Assembly (NCBI GenBank): GCA_029550525.1
Contig: JAKPHF010000048.1
Coordinates: 1-64,000, forward strand
Source: Planctomycetota bacterium
GTDB taxonomy: Bacteria > Planctomycetota > Phycisphaerae > UBA1845 > PWPN01
Direction: 5' to 3'
Length of the DNA: 64,000 bases
The translations under genes were made by a program, and so were the position numbers. The notes under the pieces are model-generated. The model saw nothing but the letters and a program-made list of their open reading frames with translations. It ran no database searches and was not told the DNA's origin. How positions within the stretch are numbered: position 1 is the stretch's first letter; each line of letters starts with the position of its first letter. Below are positions 1 through 6,939 of this stretch, piece after piece.

Positions 1-2
1 GG

Positions 3-80
3 GCCGGCCAGCAGACCGAGTTAGCGTTTCGGTCGAACATCGCCTCCTTCCGCCAGGATTTCGAGTCAAGGTCGGTGTGA
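3..80 (+). CDS. C-terminal end of a protein, probably flagellar motor stator MotA (partial)
   Basis: An open frame enters from the left edge and stops at 78-80, leaving 25 residues that end FESRSV. The stop lies 3 bases before the ATG of the MotB-like gene. In most bacteria motA directly precedes motB with such tight spacing, so the position suggests the end of MotA, the proton-channel partner of MotB in the inner membrane. The visible tail is too short and too poorly conserved to prove this. The identification rests on context only. Confidence 0.45.
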   Translation, partial: AGQQTELAFRSNIASFRQDFESRSV

Positions 81-83
81 CGA

Positions 84-884
84 ATGCTCGGCAAAAAGAA
101 ACAAACAGGCGATGGCGCCCCCGCGTGGGTCCTCACCTACGGCGACATGATGTCGCTCCTGCTGTGCTTCTTCATTCTGCTGGCGGCATTCGCGGACTAC
201 GAGAAGGGCGGCGGCGCATCGGCGGCGGTGGTCCAGGCCATTCAGTCCATCCAGGCGGCGCTCGGCATCAAGGTCAAGGACGATTCGGCTCTGGCCAGCA
301 TGGTGCAATTCAACGCCATGGTCGAGCAGATCAAGAGCGCCATTCAGCAACTGGACCCCAAATACCGTGGCGACAGCTCGGAACAGGGCATTCATGGCAA
401 AACGTTTCGCTTGCGGCGAATCCGCGACGGGATGGAAATCACCATCGGCGGCCCCATCCTGTTCGAGCCTTTCTCCGCCAAGCTGACCCCCGAGGGCAAG
501 CAGGCTCTGGAAAACATCGGGGGCATTCTCAAAGGACATCGCAACAAGATTGAGATCGTGGGTCACGCGGCCGAGCAGCCCCGGCCGGCCGATTGGACCT
601 ATATCGATGCCATGCAATTATCCCACGAGCGGGCGCGACACGTGGCCGACGAACTGGTCCGCCGAGGAGTGGATCCGCGAACCATCCGGCTGGTGGCGGT
701 GGGTGCCAACGAGCCGGTCGCTCAGGACGGCCTGAAGAGCGAGGGAGAAAACCGAAGAGTCGAGATCATCGTCCGCGAGTCGATGATCGACGATTATCGG
801 GCCGAACAGCCGGCCCGGCGTTCCGACAGTGAGGCCTTCCTGCCTGCCGGTCCCGCCCGACCCGCCACCCAGCCTGGGGCGTGA
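84..884 (+). CDS. motB: MotB-like stator protein with OmpA peptidoglycan-binding domain
   Basis: This 266-residue protein has the MotB architecture. Residues 15-35 carry the conserved motif TYGDMMSLLLCFFILL, in which Asp21 corresponds to the proton-binding aspartate of the stator channel, inside a single N-terminal membrane helix. Residues about 130-245 form an OmpA-like domain (IEIVGHAAE, then ERARHVADELVRRG and ENRRVEIIV) that anchors the stator to peptidoglycan. The C-terminal 20 residues are Pro/Ala-rich and probably disordered. It would work with MotA to power flagellar rotation. The gene starts 3 bases after the preceding partial gene, which implies an operon. A gliding or Tol/Exb-type homologue is possible, but the length and motif fit MotB well. 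Confidence 0.88.
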   Translation: MLGKKKQTGDGAPAWVLTYGDMMSLLLCFFILLAAFADYEKGGGASAAVVQAIQSIQAALGIKVKDDSALASMVQFNAMVEQIKSAIQQLDPKYRGDSSEQGIHGKTFRLRRIRDGMEITIGGPILFEPFSAKLTPEGKQALENIGGILKGHRNKIEIVGHAAEQPRPADWTYIDAMQLSHERARHVADELVRRGVDPRTIRLVAVGANEPVAQDGLKSEGENRRVEIIVRESMIDDYRAEQPARRSDSEAFLPAGPARPATQPGA

Positions 885-903
885 GTTGCGGCTGTCCGCC
901 GAC

Positions 904-1098
904 CTACCAGAACTTGAGGATGCCCGGCCCGAACCAGTCCACCAGGATACTGTTGTTGACCAGGTTTAGATTGGCTTCGGGAGCCCAGAGCACTTCCAGC
1001 TCCTGCTGAACCGTGCGCAGACAGCCCATCGGAAGCGCGTAGACGCTCATCCCCATCGTCATCGCAAGCAGCATCCAAAGGCGCAATCGCCTTCTCAT
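904..1098 (-). CDS. Small exported hypothetical protein
   Basis: This 64-residue reading frame begins at the ATG complementary to 1096-1098, preceded by a purine-rich GGGGTGGGTGG stretch that could be the ribosome binding site. It starts with basic residues (MRRRLRLW), followed by a hydrophobic run and an ALPMGCLR segment that could be a signal peptide or lipobox. The rest (TVQQELEVLWAPEANLNLV and a Phe/Trp-rich end) has no recognised domain. It lies convergent to motB and follows the MazG-like gene on the same strand. I do not recognise a function. The signal-like N terminus and a plausible ribosome binding site are the reasons to call it real. Confidence 0.5.
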   Translation of the reverse strand: MRRRLRLWMLLAMTMGMSVYALPMGCLRTVQQELEVLWAPEANLNLVNNSILVDWFGPGILKFW

Positions 1099-1159
1099 TC
1101 CACCCACCCCTTTCCGAGTTTTGGCCCGCAAGGATCCGCATACTCCGGGCGGCACATCG

Positions 1160-1456
1160 TTAGGCCTTTTCGTTGCACGTGCAGACCATCAATCCGCACC
1201 CGGGGCAACCGCGGCCGTACTTGGCATGAAGGGCGTCGCTCAGATCGATCCCTTCCACGTTGGCCAGTGTCACCAGCCAGGCCAGCACGTCGGCGAACTC
1301 AGCCGCCTTTTCTTCCTGACTATGGTTGCCGGCAATGGCCTCGGCCAGTTCGCCGATTTCCTCCATGAGCCACAAAAAGGTGCCCGCCGAGCCGCGCTGG
1401 CGGTCTTTGTGAGAGTACATTTTCTCGATCAGTTGCTGAAAATCGCGAATATCCAT
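1160..1456 (-). CDS. MazG-like nucleotide pyrophosphohydrolase with C-terminal Cys cluster
   Basis: A 98-residue all-alpha NTP pyrophosphohydrolase-like protein. The metal-binding pattern of the MazG superfamily is visible as EEIGELAEAI (residues 32-41) followed by EFADVLAWLVTLA (53-65), with acidic residues that would coordinate magnesium. Such enzymes hydrolyse non-canonical nucleoside triphosphates to monophosphates. The last 20 residues carry CPGCGLMVCTC, a Cys-rich tail that may bind zinc and is not part of the core fold. It is divergent from rnpA, about 90 bases away. The family is clear but the substrate is not. Confidence 0.85.
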   Translation of the reverse strand: MDIRDFQQLIEKMYSHKDRQRGSAGTFLWLMEEIGELAEAIAGNHSQEEKAAEFADVLAWLVTLANVEGIDLSDALHAKYGRGCPGCGLMVCTCNEKA

Positions 1457-1533
1457 GCCAAATCCTGCCGCGCAACCGGAGTAAAACGGCCGCCAACATA
1501 CTCACCGGATGCCGGAGCGCCAATGTTGTCGGG

Positions 1534-1539
1534 TATAAT
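1534..1539 (+). promoter_or_regulatory. -10 box of rnpA (leaderless-type)
   Basis: A perfect TATAAT lies 8 bases before the ATG of rnpA, so transcription would start at or next to the start codon. No convincing -35 element or ribosome binding site is seen. The same arrangement recurs before pcm, the PAP2 gene and yggS. Confidence 0.6.
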
Positions 1540-1547
1540 GGCCCCAC

Positions 1548-1991
1548 ATGACCTCGCCCAGGCCCGATATGCCCCGGCCCAACACACTGCCTGCGTCCGT
1601 GCGGATCCGGACCGCCCGGGAGTTTGACCGGGTATTCCGCGACGGCGTCCGGGCCTCCGACGGTCGCGTAACGTTGTTGGGCCGCTCCAGCGGCTTGGCT
1701 TACGCGCGACTGGGCATCTCCGTGCCCCGGCGGTACGGGAATGCCGTCAGGCGAAACCGGATCAAGCGATTGATCCGCGAAGCGTTCCGGACCACTCGGC
1801 ACGATCTGCCCCCTGCCGATTGGATCGTCATCCCGCGGCCGGGCCAGTCCGCCTCGGTCGAGCAATTGCGGGCGTCCCTCCTCGGTCTTACCCGCCGGCT
1901 CGCCAAGCGGCTGGACCGAGCCACTGGTGCGACATCCCCATCCGCAAGCGGACCGACCCAACCTCCACGGGCCACTGAACCACAAACGTAG
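1548..1991 (+). CDS. rnpA: Ribonuclease P protein component
   Basis: This 147-residue protein carries the RnpA signature: the basic helix RRNRIKRLIREAFR at residues 68-81, preceded by the LGISVPRRYGNAV strand-loop, and an N-terminal REFDRVFRDG segment. It binds RNase P RNA and helps mature tRNA 5' ends. After residue 120 the tail is rich in Ser, Pro and Thr and is not conserved. The usual partner rpmH (ribosomal protein L34) is not upstream and yidD/yidC are not downstream, so the gene is an orphan here. A second ATG at codon 8 could also serve as start, but the -10 box spacing favours the first. Confidence 0.93.
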   Translation: MTSPRPDMPRPNTLPASVRIRTAREFDRVFRDGVRASDGRVTLLGRSSGLAYARLGISVPRRYGNAVRRNRIKRLIREAFRTTRHDLPPADWIVIPRPGQSASVEQLRASLLGLTRRLAKRLDRATGATSPSASGPTQPPRATEPQT

Positions 1992-2325
1992 TGATCCAAG
2001 CAACTTGGGAAACGGCAGGCTTACGTCCGGCAGCCTGCTTCCGAACAAGTTCGGCGCAAAAAGAAAGCACCAGGTGCCTCAAGGGCTATCCCGGTGCTTT
2101 CCGGAGGGGAAAGAAGCCAAACTGGGTTATGGCCTCCGATGTATCAAAGTCAATAGATTATACGCCTGCCACGCAGAAGTATCGGCAACTGGGGCCAATA
2201 AATTTAATCCCAATCTGTTCAGCGGGCAAAATAGGACTACCCAGGAGCCTGGGTATTCCGGCTAGGCGGGGCCAGCACCTCCGGATACCTCCCAGGCCAT
2301 CCGACTTGGTGGCGGCTAGCAAAGG

Positions 2326-2355
2326 CGTCTCGGCGAGCCTGTGCTCGCCGAGACG
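2326..2355. terminator. Perfect 13-bp hairpin, possible transcription end
   Basis: CGTCTCGGCGAGC and its exact complement GCTCGCCGAGACG are separated by only four bases (CTGT). No T-run follows on either strand, so an intrinsic terminator is not proven. It may be a bidirectional transcript end or part of a structured RNA. Confidence 0.45.
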
Positions 2356-2436
2356 GTCACGATCAAACCGGTGGTCCGCCGCCACCTGGATCTCCCCGAG
2401 CTGGAATCATCAGCCGAAGACTTGCGTCTGAGCCGC

Positions 2437-2469
2437 CCGATGCGAGTCGGTTCCACCCACTCGCATCGG
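2437..2469 (-). terminator. Hairpin directly after the nrdJ stop codon
   Basis: CCGATGCGAGT pairs perfectly with ACTCGCATCGG across an 11-base loop that can add GG/CC pairs. The structure begins about 10 bases after the nrdJ stop on the minus strand, the expected place for an mRNA 3' hairpin. There is no T-tract. Confidence 0.5.
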
Positions 2470-2479
2470 ACGGGGAGCC

Positions 2480-5269
2480 TCAGCACTGGGCCCAGCCACA
2501 GCTATAGCATTTGTTGCAGCCTTCGGCGAAAACCAGCCCCTCGCCACAGGAAGGGCACTTCACCTTGAAACCCACGCGGGAAGATAGGGAGAGGCCTGCA
2601 CCCGCACCGGCAGCAGGCCCCTCAACCGTCGCGGACCCATGAGCGGCTGTCCCGTGGCGCACTTCCGCAGTCCGCCCATGGCCGTTCCCATTCCCGTTCT
2701 TGCCGTTGCCTCCGTTCCCGTTGGCGTTGCCGGGAGCGGTCGGGTCCTTGTCCAGCGTGCTCAGGTCGTACTCGCCCAGGAGCAGGTCTCGCAGACCGAA
2801 GCGTTCCTTGGCCCGGCGATATTTCATCAGAGCGCGGGCCAGCCCGTCGCCCAGGCTCTTGATCTTGCCTTCCTTGGTCGGCACCTGCAGGCTCGAGCCG
2901 ATGTCCTTGAGCTGCTGGATGACGTGCTTGAACGAGCCGCCGGCCCGGAGCCACAGTGAGATCAGACGGCAAATCGCCTCCAGGTCGCTGTTGGCCAGAT
3001 CGCCGCCCTTGCCGAGCTGAGCGAACACTTCCAGCTCGCGACCGGTGCGCGGATCGACGGTGATCTTGACGTGCATGTTGCCGAACGGCGTCATCTGGCG
3101 AATGCGCAGACCGCTGACGATTTCGGGGATATCCCGCGGCTCGATGCTCCCGTCGCTTGCCATCTTGATCCCCTCTCTGGCCGGTTCGGGCTTCTTGGGC
3201 TCGGCGGGCTTGGCCGGGGCGGCCAGTCGGGCCGGCTCCGGAGCGGGCTGCACTGTCGCAGCAGGCTGCGCGGTCACAGCGGGCTGAGCAGGCGCCGCAG
3301 GCTGCGTCGCCGGAGCCGATGCCGTCGCCTTCTTTTTCTCCGAGTCCTTGAGTGCCATCGGCTGCTCGGAACGGCAACCGTCGCGATAGACTGTCACGCC
3401 TTTGCACCGCAAGGCATAGGCAAGGCGATAAATGATATCCACGTCCTCGACCGACGCGTCGTGCGGGAAGTTGATCGTCTTGGAGATCGACGAATCGCAG
3501 TGAGCCTGGAAGGCGGACTGCATTCGCACATGCCACTCCGGCGTGATGTCATGGGCACAGACGAACACATCCTTCACGTCGGCAGGGATGCCGTCAATAT
3601 GGGCGAGGGTGCCATCCCTGGCAATCTGATCCATCAGACCCTCGCTGTAAAACCCGCGCTGCCGGGCGACGGCTTCGAAGATCGGATTGATCTCGACCAT
3701 CGGCTTCTTCTCGCTCTCCTGCCCCTTCAACACGTTGCGGAAGAAGGCCAGGCTGAACAGCGGCTCGATGCCGCCCGAGCATCCGGCGATGATGCTGATC
3801 GTACCGGTCGGAGCGACGGTGGTGGTGGCCGCATTGCGCATGGGCCGGTTGTACCGGGTATCCCAAATGCTGCCCTTCCAGTTGGGGAAGCAGCCGCGCT
3901 CCCGAGCCAGGGCCTCGCTGCAGTTGTGGGCCTCGTCGTTGATGAACCGCATGAGCCGCTCGCCCCAGGCGATGCCGGCTTCCGACGAGTAGCGGACGCC
4001 GAGCTTGTACAGAGCGTCGGCAAAGCCCATCACGCCCAAACCGATCTTGCGATTGCCCTTGCACATCGCCTCGATCTGAGGCAACGGATAGTTGTTGGCG
4101 TCGATGACGTTGTCGAGGAATCGCGTGGCCACATGCACGCACTCGCGCAGGCCGTCCCAGTCCACGTCGGCCGCCGGCGTGCACGGATTGGTCACGAAAT
4201 AACCCAGGTTCACGCTGCCCAGGTTGCAGGCCTCGTAAGGCAGCAGGGGCTGCTCGCCGCAAGGATTGGTAGCCTCGATGCGCCCGATGTGCGGCGTGGG
4301 ATTGTGCTGATTGATCCGGTCGATGAACACCACGCCGGGCTCGCCGGTGCGGTGGGCGTTGCGGACGATGATGTCCCAGATCTGCCGGCGGGTGTAGACC
4401 GGCACGGTGAGCGGTTTATCCGCGCCTGCCGCATCCTTGCTCATCACGCGCAGGCTGCCGTCCTCGGCCCGGCGCACCGGAATGAGCGACCGCAGATCGT
4501 ACGTCCATATGCCCAGATCGGCGGGCATGACGTACTCCTGGCCCGTACGCGGATTGCGAACCACATGCGGGCCGTCAGGATCGCGGAGGAAGGCCTCCAT
4601 CCACTCGTCCGTAACCTTCACCGAGATGTTGTAATTGGTGAACTGCGTCAGATCCTCCTTGGCATGGAGGAACTTGAGGATGTCGGGATGATGGATGTAC
4701 ATCATCCCCATGTTGGCCCCGCGCCGGAAGGCACCCTGCTGGATGGCGTTGGTCGCCTCGCTGAATGCCCGCCAGAAGCTGATGGGCCCGGAAGTCGTCC
4801 CGCCGGAGCTGCGGATGTAGTCACCGGTCGGCCGCAACTCGTCGAAAGCGAAGCCCGTACCGCCGCCGGCCTTCTGGATGAGGGCGGTATGCTTGATGGT
4901 GTCGAAGATCGCCTCGATGCTGTCGCGGACGGGCAGCACGAAACAGGCGCTGAGCATCCCCATTTCCCGCCCGGCATTCATGAGAGTCGGGCTGTTGGGC
5001 ATGAACCGGCCGCTGACGATGGTCTCGAAGAAGCGATCTTCCCAGGCCTGGCGCTCCTCCGGCCCGGCCCCGTACCGCACCTCGACATCGGCTACCGTCC
5101 GGGCCACTCGCCGAAACATCTCGGCCGGCGTCTCAACCACTTCTCCCGCTTCGTTCTTCTTCAGGTAACGGGCCTTCAGAACGCGCACAGCATTCTCGCT
5201 GAGCCCGAGGTTCTCATCACGAGCCACATCAAACTGAGCAATCGGTCCATCCTTGACCGCACCGGCCAT
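2480..5269 (-). CDS. nrdJ: Adenosylcobalamin-dependent ribonucleoside-diphosphate reductase (class II)
   Basis: This 929-residue protein reduces ribonucleotides to deoxyribonucleotides using a cobalamin-derived radical. Visible motifs are the redox cysteine in SACFVLPV (Cys109), the catalytic NPCGEQPLLPYEACNLGSV block (335-353), and TVAPTGTISIIAGCSGG, which holds another active-site cysteine. A Pro/Ala/Gln-rich linker follows at about residues 650-715, then a TSCPD-type domain (KITVDPRTGRELEVFAQLG), a Gly/Asn-rich linker, and a C-terminal CPSC-CNKCYSC zinc or redox tail. The start ATG has AAGGAG eight bases upstream. It stands alone, with a strong promoter and NrdR-like palindromes upstream. 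No cobalamin riboswitch was recognised in its leader of about 200 bases. Confidence 0.95.
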   Translation of the reverse strand: MAGAVKDGPIAQFDVARDENLGLSENAVRVLKARYLKKNEAGEVVETPAEMFRRVARTVADVEVRYGAGPEERQAWEDRFFETIVSGRFMPNSPTLMNAGREMGMLSACFVLPVRDSIEAIFDTIKHTALIQKAGGGTGFAFDELRPTGDYIRSSGGTTSGPISFWRAFSEATNAIQQGAFRRGANMGMMYIHHPDILKFLHAKEDLTQFTNYNISVKVTDEWMEAFLRDPDGPHVVRNPRTGQEYVMPADLGIWTYDLRSLIPVRRAEDGSLRVMSKDAAGADKPLTVPVYTRRQIWDIIVRNAHRTGEPGVVFIDRINQHNPTPHIGRIEATNPCGEQPLLPYEACNLGSVNLGYFVTNPCTPAADVDWDGLRECVHVATRFLDNVIDANNYPLPQIEAMCKGNRKIGLGVMGFADALYKLGVRYSSEAGIAWGERLMRFINDEAHNCSEALARERGCFPNWKGSIWDTRYNRPMRNAATTTVAPTGTISIIAGCSGGIEPLFSLAFFRNVLKGQESEKKPMVEINPIFEAVARQRGFYSEGLMDQIARDGTLAHIDGIPADVKDVFVCAHDITPEWHVRMQSAFQAHCDSSISKTINFPHDASVEDVDIIYRLAYALRCKGVTVYRDGCRSEQPMALKDSEKKKATASAPATQPAAPAQPAVTAQPAATVQPAPEPARLAAPAKPAEPKKPEPAREGIKMASDGSIEPRDIPEIVSGLRIRQMTPFGNMHVKITVDPRTGRELEVFAQLGKGGDLANSDLEAICRLISLWLRAGGSFKHVIQQLKDIGSSLQVPTKEGKIKSLGDGLARALMKYRRAKERFGLRDLLLGEYDLSTLDKDPTAPGNANGNGGNGKNGNGNGHGRTAEVRHGTAAHGSATVEGPAAGAGAGLSLSSRVGFKVKCPSCGEGLVFAEGCNKCYSCGWAQC

Positions 5270-5368
5270 AACACAACTCCTTCATGGGCGCCGAGGCCCT
5301 TACAAATCCCTAATGTCGTCCCTATCAACTTAGGCGTCGCAGGAGGCCGGAAACCGCTCCAACAGGCG

Positions 5369-5389
5369 AAAAAAACCCCCGCCGGAGGT
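5369..5389 (-). promoter_or_regulatory. Terminator-like element in the nrdJ leader (possible attenuator)
   Basis: On the minus strand a short stem (ACCTCC, loop GGC, GGGGGT) is followed at once by seven T residues, about 100 bases before the nrdJ start codon. That is the form of a weak intrinsic terminator inside a 5' leader. Whether it controls read-through is an inference. Confidence 0.35.
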
Positions 5390-5459
5390 CCCATCCATGG
5401 AACCCGTGTTACGAAGAGAGCTTCATTCGCTTGGTTTATGGATTCCCGACCGATCTGCC

Positions 5460-5476
5460 CCCTACATCTTGTAGGG
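5460..5476 (-). promoter_or_regulatory. Palindrome resembling an NrdR box downstream of the nrdJ promoter
   Basis: CCCTACATCTTGTAGGG is a perfect 7-bp inverted repeat with a 3-base centre. Its core ACATCTTGT agrees with the NrdR-box pattern at most of the strongly conserved positions. It begins a few bases after the predicted transcription start, where a bound repressor would block initiation. NrdR is the usual repressor of ribonucleotide reductase genes; no nrdR gene is in this window. Confidence 0.55.
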
Positions 5477-5483
5477 CGGATAA

Positions 5484-5512
5484 TTAATACATCAAGATCT
5501 AGCCCCTGTCAA
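5484..5512 (-). promoter_or_regulatory. Sigma70-type promoter of nrdJ
   Basis: Read on the minus strand, TTGACA (5512-5507) and TATTAA (5489-5484) are separated by exactly 17 bases. This is the best consensus promoter in the window. It would start a leader of about 210 bases before the nrdJ ATG. Confidence 0.7.
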
Positions 5513-5656
5513 CGCAAACTTCATGATTCGGCGCTGATATTTTCACGAGGCTCCCATCTTCCGTCATGACAGATGCTTACAAGCGGCTGGAAAAGTTGCT
5601 CACAGGTCCGGAAACCCGTCAGAGCACCCTATATATCGACTCTCCCATAGCCAGAC

Positions 5657-5672
5657 ACACAACATTTTGCGC
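5657..5672. promoter_or_regulatory. Second NrdR-box-like sequence
   Basis: ACACAACATTTTGCGC fits the 16-base NrdR consensus at nine conserved positions. It lies about 150 bp upstream of the nrdJ promoter. NrdR often binds paired boxes, but the usual spacing is shorter, so this assignment is tentative. Confidence 0.35.
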
Positions 5673-5823
5673 CAGGGATCCTAGCCACGTCAAGCCTCAA
5701 AAACGATATGGGGGAAAATCCGAAAAAATGTCGCCTAACCGTCTCCTCGCGGCAGGCGGACACCGGCGACCACCGTCCGAAAACGCCGCTGTAAGACTTG
5801 CAGAACTTCAGCCTTCATCCTAT

Positions 5824-5833
5824 TATCCGGATA
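5824..5833 (+). promoter_or_regulatory. Palindromic operator overlapping the -10 region of the arsR-methyltransferase gene
   Basis: TATCCGGATA is a perfect palindrome. It overlaps a TATATT box at 5832-5837 that lies about 18 bases before the ATG at 5855. Winged-helix ArsR proteins usually repress their own promoter at such sites, so this is the likely autoregulatory operator of the ahcY operon. Confidence 0.5.
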
Positions 5834-5854
5834 TATTGGAACAGGGCCGAATGG

Positions 5855-6850
5855 ATGACCGGTAGCGAGTTGATCTTCAAGGCCATGGCGGACAGCACAC
5901 GTCAGCGCATCCTCCGCGTGCTGTCGGCAGAGGAACTGGGCGTGACCGAGCTGGTCGAGGTGCTCGACCAGCCGCAGTCCACCATTTCTCGCCACCTGAA
6001 GGTGCTGCGAGACGCCGGCCTGGTGGTCGAGCGCCGCAACGGGCCACTCGTCCTACACAGCGCCTGCCCGGTGAGCCCGGAGCCGGTGGATTCTGTGAAC
6101 GCACCGGGCGCCGGCCATGACGACAACAGCCATGGCATCCCCGCCATTCGCGACCGACTACTGCATTGGGTAGCCCAGCAGCCGCTCGGGGATGAGCTGC
6201 GCGGCCGGCTCGAACGGGTGATCCGCAGCCGGCGGGCCGGGGAAGCGGATTTCTTCGACAGAATCGGAACCCGCTGGGATCAACTCCGCGTCGAAGCGTT
6301 CGGCGATGCTTTCGAACTGGAAGCGCTGGCCTGGCTCCTGCCGAGCGATTGGACGGTGGCGGACGTGGGCACCGGCACGGGGCATTTGCTGGGCGCGCTG
6401 AGCGCCCGGTTCGCCCAGGTGATCGCGGTGGATCCGGCCGAGGCCATGCTCGACGCGGCGCGGAATCGGCCGGACCTGCAGCAAGCCCGCAACATCAGCT
6501 TTCGGGCGGGTTCGCTCGAGCGCCTGCCCATTGAAACCGGCACGCTCGATCTGGCGATAGCCTCACTGGTGATGCATCACGTGGCCGATCCGCCGGCCGC
6601 TCTGCGCGAGCTGAGACGTTGCATTCGATCGGCGGGCTATCTGTTGCTCATCGAGCAGGAGACGCATCATCTGGCCGAGTTCCACCAGCGCATGAGCGAT
6701 CGTTGGTGGGGATTCGAGCCTGCCGCACTGGCGGAATGGACCCGGCAGGCGGGGTTCGCAACCGCGCGGACACATCCGCTGGCCACGGCTCGGCCGACCG
6801 CCCGCCGCGGAATCGAAAGCCCCAAGCTGTTCGCCCTCGTGGCAAGTTAG
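5855..6850 (+). CDS. ArsR-family regulator fused to a SAM-dependent methyltransferase
   Basis: This 331-residue protein has two domains. Residues 1-70 form an ArsR winged helix with the recognition segment [25 protein letters not shown], without the CxC metal motif of metal sensors. Residues about 130-330 form a class I methyltransferase ([16 protein letters not shown], then [12 protein letters not shown] and [18 protein letters not shown]). The gene lies 89 bases before ahcY on the same strand, so the fusion probably senses or turns over S-adenosylmethionine or S-adenosylhomocysteine and controls the methyl cycle, as the ArsR-type SahR does in Desulfovibrio. I chose the ATG at 5855 because the longer frame adds a non-conserved stretch across the promoter. 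The methyl acceptor, if any, cannot be told. Confidence 0.85.
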   Translation: MTGSELIFKAMADSTRQRILRVLSAEELGVTELVEVLDQPQSTISRHLKVLRDAGLVVERRNGPLVLHSACPVSPEPVDSVNAPGAGHDDNSHGIPAIRDRLLHWVAQQPLGDELRGRLERVIRSRRAGEADFFDRIGTRWDQLRVEAFGDAFELEALAWLLPSDWTVADVGTGTGHLLGALSARFAQVIAVDPAEAMLDAARNRPDLQQARNISFRAGSLERLPIETGTLDLAIASLVMHHVADPPAALRELRRCIRSAGYLLLIEQETHHLAEFHQRMSDRWWGFEPAALAEWTRQAGFATARTHPLATARPTARRGIESPKLFALVAS

Positions 6851-6939
6851 GAGACTGCGACACGAACCGCGGGTGCTTGAACCCGCAAACGGTAAGAGGT
6901 CCATCAGGGCCCGAAATCACAAGCAAGGAGCAAAACGCG

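Larger units (their letters stand above)
1992..2479. other. 488-base gene-free spacer with many hairpins
   Basis: No convincing gene is found on either strand between rnpA and the end of nrdJ. The plus strand holds successive potential stems: GCAGGCT/AGCCTGC near 2018-2041, CCGAA/TTCGG near 2041, a CGGAGG/CCTCCG pair spanning about 2103-2140, and TACCCAGG-AG-CCTGGGTA near 2238-2255. Perfect hairpins follow at 2326-2355 and 2437-2469. SRP RNA, tmRNA and RNase P RNA hallmarks were looked for and not found. The spacer may encode an unrecognised structured RNA or may simply contain 3' ends of both genes. Confidence 0.5.

Noticed and set aside
1991-2431. A 146-codon frame after rnpA
   Set aside because: Composition is unlike neighbouring genes, it runs through several hairpins and it shows no domain.
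1992-2479. tmRNA, RNase P RNA or 6S RNA in the spacer after rnpA
   Set aside because: None of the conserved sequence hallmarks of these RNAs (for example GAAAGTCC and ACAGAAA for RNase P RNA) is present.
5270-5480. Possible cobalamin riboswitch in the nrdJ leader
   Set aside because: The B12-box and the other conserved sequence blocks were looked for on the minus strand and not found.
3071-5569. An 832-codon open frame on the plus strand across nrdJ
   Set aside because: It is antisense to a clear ribonucleotide reductase, has low-complexity Arg/Gly/His-rich translation and no domain. Long antisense frames are common in GC-rich coding DNA.
5566-5865. A 99-codon frame upstream of the ArsR-methyltransferase gene
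   Set aside because: It overlaps the promoter and operator region, has no ribosome binding site and no similarity.
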